In this document: positions 57,391 to 64,000 of the stretch, piece after piece | Layout of the letters: each line of letters starts with the position of its first letter | How positions within the stretch are numbered: the stretch's first letter is position 1 | DNA from: Tubiluchus corallicola | Taxonomy: Eukaryota; Priapulida; Priapulimorpha; Priapulimorphida; Tubiluchidae | Assembly: GCA_030141605.1 (NCBI GenBank) | Contig: JAQGDQ010000770.1 | Span: 34,158-98,157 of the forward strand | Length of the DNA stretch: 64,000 nucleotides | Direction: 5' to 3' | Position numbers and translations under genes: made by a program | The notes under the pieces: model-generated | The model's input: only the letters and a program-made list of their open reading frames with translations | What the model was told of the DNA's origin: nothing | Databases searched by the model: none

Positions 57391-60300
57391 GTAAAATGCC
57401 TATATAAACATATATCAAGCTTATCTGCACGTTTGATAACGTAATAAAGACTCATAGACTACACAAAAGACAAGTATATGTTTAGGAATACTATCAAGAC
57501 ATATAAAAAATATTAATGAAACCTTTGCTATATCGATCTATAGATACAGCATGATAATTTGCGCTGGTCAGTACGCTATAATGCGTCGTCTGCCCAAGGG
57601 ACATGTTCGTGTTTTATTGAAATAAAAATGGCCTTAATGAAACAGAAGTTTAACCTAGAGACCCATATGTAACCATTACTATCGTTTCTACAGTTGTTTT
57701 TAAGATATTTTACTCTTACAATCATATAAATAATTTTGTATGACTGACTGACGTGTTTTTATTTATTGACAAACTGACTTAAAGGGAGATGTGTTACACA
57801 GTTTCTGAGTTACAAATAACATTCGATCTTGAATTATTCACTCGAAGTTACAACCCTTTCAATAATTTTCGTGTGATTATTATAAAATTTTCCTAATTAA
57901 GCTTAGTCGTAACTCCTTGCGTTTTTTCGCTGTTTTATGATTCATCCACTTTACTACTGCCAAATAAGCCTAGACCAAAATCCAGGCATAAAGGGGTCCT
58001 AATACTGATAAGAATGGTTGTAATATAAGCTGATGCGCTTGTAGCTTTTGGCAGTTTACAAACTTTCAGTTCGCCTTTCATTCATTTTAACGACAGAATG
58101 CACAAAATTGCAATTTAACATAGCCTAATATCAGTTTAAGACTGTCTCTCCATTATTTCTACTCGATAATAAAGAGGAAGAACCACTGGCAGAAGAAGAC
58201 AGTTATGACACGTATACAAAAGCAATTTAGCAACAACAGCGAGCTGATCAAGAACATCAAAGGTGGGAACGTCGGATTTAATGAAGCCTTTTTAACCAGC
58301 TTTAACTGAACTTTCCAGAAGCGGCTTCAGATTCATCTAAAGTGGCGCTATAAATTCGTGTAAGCTTGTAATGCTTAGCGTACCTGCACGCTGCAGCCAT
58401 TTACGCATGCGCATTGCGACAAAACGTAAACGCGCTTGCCACTTGATCACGTGCTTGACATGTCTGCATTGCAGTGGTTTCGTCTGCTCCACGAGGACTG
58501 CACGTGAAAAACTTGTATAAAGGCTTGAGCTTTTGTTGTTATTAAAACAAATTAGCTTGATTGAAATAATGTAATTTCCCCTGGTTACATAAATAAATTT
58601 GTTACTGTTTGCAAGATGAAGACCGCGCAAAAGACCACATTCGATGCTCATAGGCCTTACGTGTTATTAATATAAACCTAGTTCAGTTTAGTACTTAGTA
58701 CTGTATGGTATGGTATGGTATGATATGGTACGGTATGGTATGGTATGGTATGATATGGTACGGTATGGTATGGTATGGTATGATATGGTACGGTATGGTA
58801 TGGTTAAATATAGCTTGGCATAGCACAACATACCGTATTTTGCTGTTGTCAGGCGCATTTCTATAATAGAGCCTAAAATAGGCCAAGGTTTAATAATTAT
58901 GAAGAAGTTAATGTAACACAAACTCTCGAAACAGGGTCTGAAACATGTCTTTCTTTGCCGTCTTTTAGGCCTATAATTTATTTGCAATAATTCTTTTTTC
59001 TTGTCAAAGATGGCGCCACATCGCATTAATTTTAGATGAAAAAGTCATGTACCGTACGATAACTGTTGTAGATAAAAAACGGACCAGTAAAATTTCACAA
59101 ATTTCTAAAACGTACTGATATAATCAAATGAATTAAACAGAGATTGAAATGTTTGATTTCGCGAATTCAGCGATTTTCCTTCAACACTCTTGTCAATACA
59201 TTTGTGTTGAAAGACTGCAAAAAACTACGCCAAAGTGCAAAGGACTCGGTCTACGTGCGTCACACAAATGAAAGTGTAAACGTCCTCCACTAAATAATAT
59301 TGACAGTTTTCCCGTTTTGCACACAATGTCAAATCGCCTAGTTGCGTTGTGTCTATCGATTGAGGCTTACCATGTCAATGCACGCGCTCAGTCAGTTCAG
59401 CGGGTTTCGTTCCGTTTCTCATTTTCCATCGACCCGGCTAGAACGCGTGCGGTGCTGCAGTGCAGGCTTCTCAGGACAGTGCCGGCTTTTCTTGGAAGTT
59501 GAATCCGCGAAGCACGAATCAGGGATGAAGCCCTTGGGGATCTCAGACGCACGCGGGTTGCTAGTGTACGTGTAATCACAAAGAGTAACTGTGACGTCAT
59601 AGACTGCATTGACAGACAGCTAGCCGATAACACTGAAAGAACTAGTCGTGTTGCAAATTATCATAACAATAGCAATGCAGTTTAAATCGATACCCATGAT
59701 CATGGCAGGTGCAAATTTTTGAGCCGATCTATAATCATTTTCACAGCTTATTATGTACAATTTCTGTTTAACTCTTTAAAAGATCTACTGTAACTTGTGC
59801 CCAAGACGTGGACCAGAAATCAAAATGTAGGCTTAAAGCGTGCTTGTCCCATTGCTCTGCCGCTTTTCTTTCCCAAGTAGATGACTAGACACTTGGCCGT
59901 GCCACAAGACCACTGCGCCTTCCCTCGAACACTTGGTTTGCAATTTTTGTGCTTATTTTTTATTGAGCATTACAGAACCTGCTGAATGTTTTTTAAGGCC
60001 AAAACGGACTGTTTATTAAACTATGTAGTTAAACTTGTGAGAGCTGTAGTTGGCGGGTTAATAAGCCTATCGGGCAGCTTCAATGGATGCTAACTAGCAG
60101 GCTTACAGATGATGCTTGCAAGGTTGTGAAGTCTTCTCGCAGGTTTGCGAAATCCATCTGGTTTTCACAAAATGTAAGGTCATCTTAGTTCAAAAGTGAA
60201 GCAGAGAGAGGTTGCTCTAGAATAGAATCACTGCGTACTCACTAGTCAGTAAAAGTCCCTATAGTTTGACAATGACATCGTAAAAGTAAAAAAGTTGTTT

Positions 60301-61389
60301 TTGTTTTTAAAAAGTGTTTTCTAGTTGTTACTAGAAACTGATGAGAACCGTGGAGAATAAGTTCACTTAACTGCCTAAGAATCAATTAAATCAAGTTACA
60401 AACTACAGCAACGGCAACGGCAACGACAATGACAACATTAACATCAACGACACTCCAGCAACAACAAGATGAATCAACAATTTCAACATTGTGCCTGCTC
60501 CTGCAGAAATTGCGAAAATTTGACATTGAGGTGTATAGTTATACTCAAGTCAGGTTAGCCTTAAAAAATTCCCAATAATATAATTATGGTAACATTGTCA
60601 GGTAAATGTCTCTATCACTTGCTGACCCATGTCACAAGTAAAAGGACCAAAATACATCAGCATTACTGCCATTAAGAACTGTAACTGTTTTGCTAAATGA
60701 AGCAACACAGTGCACAGAACAAACTTTTGCAAACACTACAGAATCTCAGGCTTTGTAGAGCCCATTGCTCTTCAGGCTAGTCCTAATTGTTCAGTCACAA
60801 GAAGCCATTTAAGTAAATGTATTAGTATTGACATTCCACTCGTGTCACTATAGGGGCTTCTGGTTGCATGAGTCCAGTCTGGATGGGTAGCAGACGGGGA
60901 CAAAATATCATTCTTAACGGTAATTACGCATTCATGCATCTCCCCTCGCAATTATAATTACGATTATGCCTCAATTCAATTCAGTTGCACCTGATTGTTA
61001 TAAAAATTGATATTAATTTTGCTATAAACTGTAAACTGATTCCACTTTATAATCTTTACTAGCTTATTACACATTGAACCAATTTAATTAGGAATCAGGC
61101 CTTTGTATGCATACGTCCACACAGGCCTAATTGGCCTAAAAGCACGAACATTGTACTAAAGAATAGCGTGTTCAAGCCAGGCTCGCTTAATTGCAAACCC
61201 TAATGTACTGATAAAGGTTCCGCATGTCTCATTACGAATTTTTCAACAATTTTCAGCTTCCAAAGATTCCAAAGACCCCGAATGTTCTCAAAGAAAACTA
61301 ATGAAAGAAAAAGTAAATATAAAGTAAGCTGTTGCGAAAAAGTGTGAAATTTCTAACATAAGTAGGAGATGTCATAACGTTTCATTTTA
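57391..61389. other. non-genic stretch
   Basis: About 4 kb with no recognised exon. It contains a (TATGG)n microsatellite, a CpG-containing patch near 58380-58500 and another near 59400-59600 with a TGACGTCA palindrome at 59592. These patches could be promoters (58.4 kb would suit the SMKR1-like gene), but nothing ties them to a transcript. Confidence 0.4.
58704..58804. repeat. (TATGG)n pentanucleotide microsatellite
   Basis: TATGG units with TATGA and TACGG variants that recur in a higher-order pattern of about 40 bp (GATATGGTACGGTATGG at 58719, 58752 and 58779). Confidence 0.9.
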
Positions 61390-61529
61390 GATGTGGTCTC
61401 ATTTAGAGGGCAAATTCAAATGGCAGCCATCGAAAATTGCAAAGTTCCCTAAATCGTCATAGTTTTGCCAATATTTAACATAGAATTAGCAAAATAGAGT
61501 ATGAAATCCAAGACAATGAAGAAAATTTG

Positions 61530-62350
61530 CTTTAACTGCACTCGGCATTTTACCATTGGTAGACAGAGCTGGTGGTGTGGCCTGATTTTCATGAGGGAAG
61601 AAATTGCAATGTCTCCATTTCATGCTTGACAGGAGATATATAGTTTTGAAAAAAGACCACTGTTACTCTTCAACGTGGTGATTTGTGCCTCTTGTTTAGA
61701 CTTTGTCTTAAGTGGAGGCCGACTAAAATGTGGTAGTTTGTTCTTTGTGGTTGTTTGAGTAATGGGTGTCAAACTCTGTTCCAGCCTTTCTCTCACATAC
61801 TTTGAGTATTGCTCCTCACCATTGGTCTCTATCCTTTTTACAGTTCCAGATACTTCAGCATCTATCATATCCCTTCTGGCAATAACTAGTAGGTCTCGGA
61901 CCTTATTCGAGAAATAGATTCCCCATTTCTTCGAGAATTGCAATAAGTGCCACCACATTGTTCAGGAATGCTGCTTGCACTCCAGGTTGTTGATCGCAGT
62001 GATTGTGTCTCATATCAGCAAGTCCATCCTGTTGCTTTATGATCTGTTCCTTCAAACTCGCTGGTTATTCTGGCACTTTCTGGCCGTGCCATCATCTAAT
62101 GTCTTAGTGCACCCGGATTACCAGTAAGTCCTATAGCACCACCTGAGCCTTTTACTAATGCATTGTTCTGCACATGACACTGATCAAGAGCCATAGCAGA
62201 AAACTTGCTATTAGTTTTGTGCACTACAAAATTTCCAAACCTGAATTGTGCAAGACTAGTTGGATGTTTTTCTTCAAAAGTCATCATATCATGGATATGC
62301 ACAGAATGGCATCTTGAGTGCACGTGGTCAAGAGCGAACACCCAAGGCAT
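61530..62350 (-). pseudogene. decayed invertebrate repeat-family gene, N-terminal part
   Basis: Three minus-strand segments in order belong to a multi-copy protein family I recognise from aquatic invertebrate genomes, probably transposon-derived: LDQCHVQNNALVKGSGGAIG (62096-62350), NNVVALIAILEEMGN then VRDLLVIARRDMIDAEV and TLKSNSGLFSKLYISCQ (61620-61960), and FFPHENQATPPALS (about 61530-61620). They are in different frames and separated by stops, so the copy is dead. The family's function is unknown to me. Confidence 0.6.
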
Positions 62351-62442
62351 TTCTTTTGTCAGTGTGTCCTCTATACTCCTGCTGGTTTATGCTTAGATAA
62401 ACTAGCACCTTGTTCAGTTTGGATAAACTAGCACATGGAGGG

Positions 62443-63114
62443 AGACACGCTTACTTCTGCATGCAGCAGGTGCTGAGTTAAAGGGGTACTGTTGCAACAG
62501 ATATGGTAGTGCTTGCTGTGGCTATATTTAACGAACTGACTGCTGTTGAGTTGTGGGTTACCTTTGGAGCTGGTTCTAGCTTCTGGTACATACCTGTTCA
62601 CCAAATAGTTGCCACGCTTAATCCCAAGCAGCATTTGGTGCTCCGAATCTTCCACGCTTTTACTGGGTGTGACACTGTATCTGCATTTGCGGTACGGGGA
62701 AAAAGACAGCCTGGGAAACCGGAAGCCTGCAATTTCATTTGATGCCAAGCGAAATTCTTGGGGCAATCAATGACACTTATTAGAGAGATTCGTTGTCCTA
62801 ATGTACGACCATACTAGGGGGAGTGCAATAGTTAATGAAGCAAGGAAGCAGCTGTTTACAAAAAAGCAAGGTCTTCGGAAAACATCCCACCAACACACAC
62901 AACCCTAAAACAGCACTTTAAATGCACTTGCTACCAAGCCAATTGTTGGCATCAAGCATTGGTCCTGGACACAGCAATTTTAGAGCCATCTGATTGGGGT
63001 TGGACAAAGGAAAACACTGAGTGGTGGCAACTTATGTGAATCACACTTCCAGAGGCAACAAAATCCTGCCATGCACTTATTCACTTCTGCTGTAAGAAAG
63101 AGGGTAGTGGACGC
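62443..63114 (+). pseudogene. decayed invertebrate repeat-family gene, C-terminal part (opposite strand)
   Basis: Plus-strand segments give the C-terminal landmarks of the same family: ETRLLLHAAGAELKG, DMVVLAVAIFNEL, LRIFHAFTGCDTVSAFAVRG, then in other frames ERFVVLMYDHTRG, VNEARKQLFTKK, SDWGWTKENTEWW and LPEATKSCHALIHFCCKK. Frame changes and stops occur throughout. It ends where the short LTR at 63115 begins. Confidence 0.65.
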
Positions 63115-63215
63115 TGTAACATATAGTCATAGATGTAGAACCTTGTACTAAAAGGTTACCCATGTTACTCGTAGATCCTCGTGCTAATAAACACATCATT
63201 TATGCATATCTGACA
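63115..63215 (+). mobile_element. short 5' LTR of a Ty3-like retrotransposon
   Basis: TGTAACATAT at 63115 to CTGACA at 63215, with AATAAA at 63186-63191. The unusually short length (about 101 bp) fits Mag-like Ty3 elements. It directly abuts the primer binding site and interrupts the decayed family gene. The 3' LTR lies beyond the window, so the left edge is provisional. Confidence 0.5.
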
Positions 63216-63233
63216 TGGTGTCAGAAGAGGAAA
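63216..63233 (+). other. primer binding site (tRNA-Leu type)
   Basis: TGGTGTCAGAAGAGGAAA directly follows the LTR. Its first 12 bases are complementary to the ...CTTCTGACACCA 3' end known for some animal tRNA-Leu. Confidence 0.6.
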
Positions 63234-63298
63234 TTTAAAAAAAAGGTGAAACAAAGCCTAGGTTAAAAATAAAAACCTTTTTATATGTAAGCTTGAAG

Positions 63299-64000
63299 AT
63301 GGGCGACCACGATAAACCGTCCATGAACTGGCGAGCACAAAATTTGGATAAAGAATGGAAAAGGTTTAAACAGCATTGTAGCTTCACGTTTAACGGACCA
63401 CTGTCTCAGAAAACAGAGATTGAAAAGGTCAACTACCTTATGACGTATATCGGAGATAAAGGTAGAGAAGTCTATAGCACTTTTAATTTTGCGCCAGCAA
63501 GAGTGGAAGGCGGTAACCAAATTCCCGCAGAAAACCACACACTCGAAGGTGTCTATGCTAAATTTGACGCGTACATAGCTCCAAAAAGAAATGAAATAAG
63601 AGCTACAGTAGCGTTTGCACACAGAAAGCAAGAACAGAATGAAAGATTTGATGATTTCGTTACATCACTAAGAATTCTAGTTAAAAACTGTGGTTTTGAT
63701 GCACTAGAAGAAAGAATGTTACGTGATGCCATTGTGTTGAGGTGCAAAGAATCTATAGTACAAGAAAAATGTCTTGATAAAGGAGACGAACTCACCCTAG
63801 ATATGGCCATTGGCATAGGACAAAATTATGAAATAGCACAAGATAGTATGAAAGCTATCGATGCAGGGTGGGATGAAGATAGTAAAATTCGCAGTGTGCA
63901 TCCCAAACAGAAATCTAAATCAAAATCTACCTACACTAAGAAATCCAAATTTCATGCTAAAACTAAATTTCATGACCAACAACAGTTGCCTAGTAAGAAA
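63299..64000 (+). CDS. Ty3-like retrotransposon Gag (continues past right edge)
   Basis: An open frame of 234 codons runs from ATG 63299 (MGDHDKPSMNWRAQNLDKEW) to the last base without a stop. It has the features of the retrotransposon Gag capsid family: WKRFKQHCSF near the start, NYLMTYIGDKGREVYSTF, then KFDAYIAPKRNEIRATVAF, FVTSLRILVKNCGFDALEE and MLRDAIVLRCK. The end is strongly basic (KQKSKSKSTYTKKSK), as expected just before a zinc knuckle, which would lie outside the window. The intact frame and adjacent LTR and primer binding site suggest a fairly young copy. Confidence 0.8.
   Translation, partial: MGDHDKPSMNWRAQNLDKEWKRFKQHCSFTFNGPLSQKTEIEKVNYLMTYIGDKGREVYSTFNFAPARVEGGNQIPAENHTLEGVYAKFDAYIAPKRNEIRATVAFAHRKQEQNERFDDFVTSLRILVKNCGFDALEERMLRDAIVLRCKESIVQEKCLDKGDELTLDMAIGIGQNYEIAQDSMKAIDAGWDEDSKIRSVHPKQKSKSKSTYTKKSKFHAKTKFHDQQQLPSKK

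Noticed and set aside
58337-58651. Candidate first exon for the SMKR1-like gene (ATG followed by a GTACGC donor at about 58378 on the minus strand)
   Set aside because: The donor is in the wrong phase for the next exon at 56816 in each ATG frame tried, so I did not join it.
59592-59599. TGACGTCA (CRE-like) palindrome, also present at 27111
   Set aside because: An 8-bp match with no associated promoter or transcript start is not evidence of regulation.

Overview
This is animal nuclear DNA, AT-rich, with spliced genes (GT-AG introns of about 0.3-3 kb), many microsatellites and many small transposon relics. The gene families are metazoan: OATP/SLCO transporters with a Kazal-type loop, an apple/PAN plus pentraxin secreted protein, a C-type lectin exon, REXO4 and an SMKR1-like protein. 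An invertebrate is likely. A tunicate or another aquatic invertebrate is a guess, not something the sequence proves.

Region 1 (1-31.7 kb, + strand): a head-to-tail array of four organic anion transporter genes. Copy 1 is cut by the left edge. Copies 2 and 4 are intact seven-exon genes of 669 and 659 codons. Copy 3 carries two frameshifting deletions in its last two exons and is probably a pseudogene. All copies share the same six intron phases (1,1,1,2,0,1). The introns hold a piggyBac-like MITE, a tRNA-like SINE head, a G/C-run element, microsatellites and a relic of copy 1's exon 3. A lone C-type lectin exon lies on the - strand between copies 3 and 4.

Region 2 (32.3-44.5 kb, - strand): two direct copies of a four-exon gene encoding a signal peptide, a PAN/apple-like domain and a pentraxin/LamG-like domain. 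The copy at 32.3-36.6 kb is intact (338 codons) and has a 144-bp unit triplicated just upstream. The copy at 40.1-44.1 kb has two frameshifts. The duplication edges can be placed to within a few bases, one of them inside the terminal repeat of a hAT-like element.

Region 3 (46.8-57.4 kb): a complete seven-exon REXO4 (DEDDh exonuclease, 407 codons, + strand). Its introns carry a putative solo LTR with a heat-shock-element array in front of a TATA box, two LINE relics, a MITE and a local duplication. Next, on the - strand, are the last two exons of an SMKR1-like gene with an unusually long basic Ser/Lys-rich N-terminal part; its first exon was not found.

Region 4 (57.4-64 kb): mostly non-genic, then mobile DNA. 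A decayed multi-copy invertebrate repeat-family gene is split across both strands. Its C-terminal end is interrupted by a Ty3-like retrotransposon with a short LTR, a tRNA-Leu-type primer binding site and an intact gag frame that runs off the right edge.

Gene models were read by eye from translated homology, splice consensus and phase consistency. No alignment or database search was run, and family assignments rest on recognised motifs.
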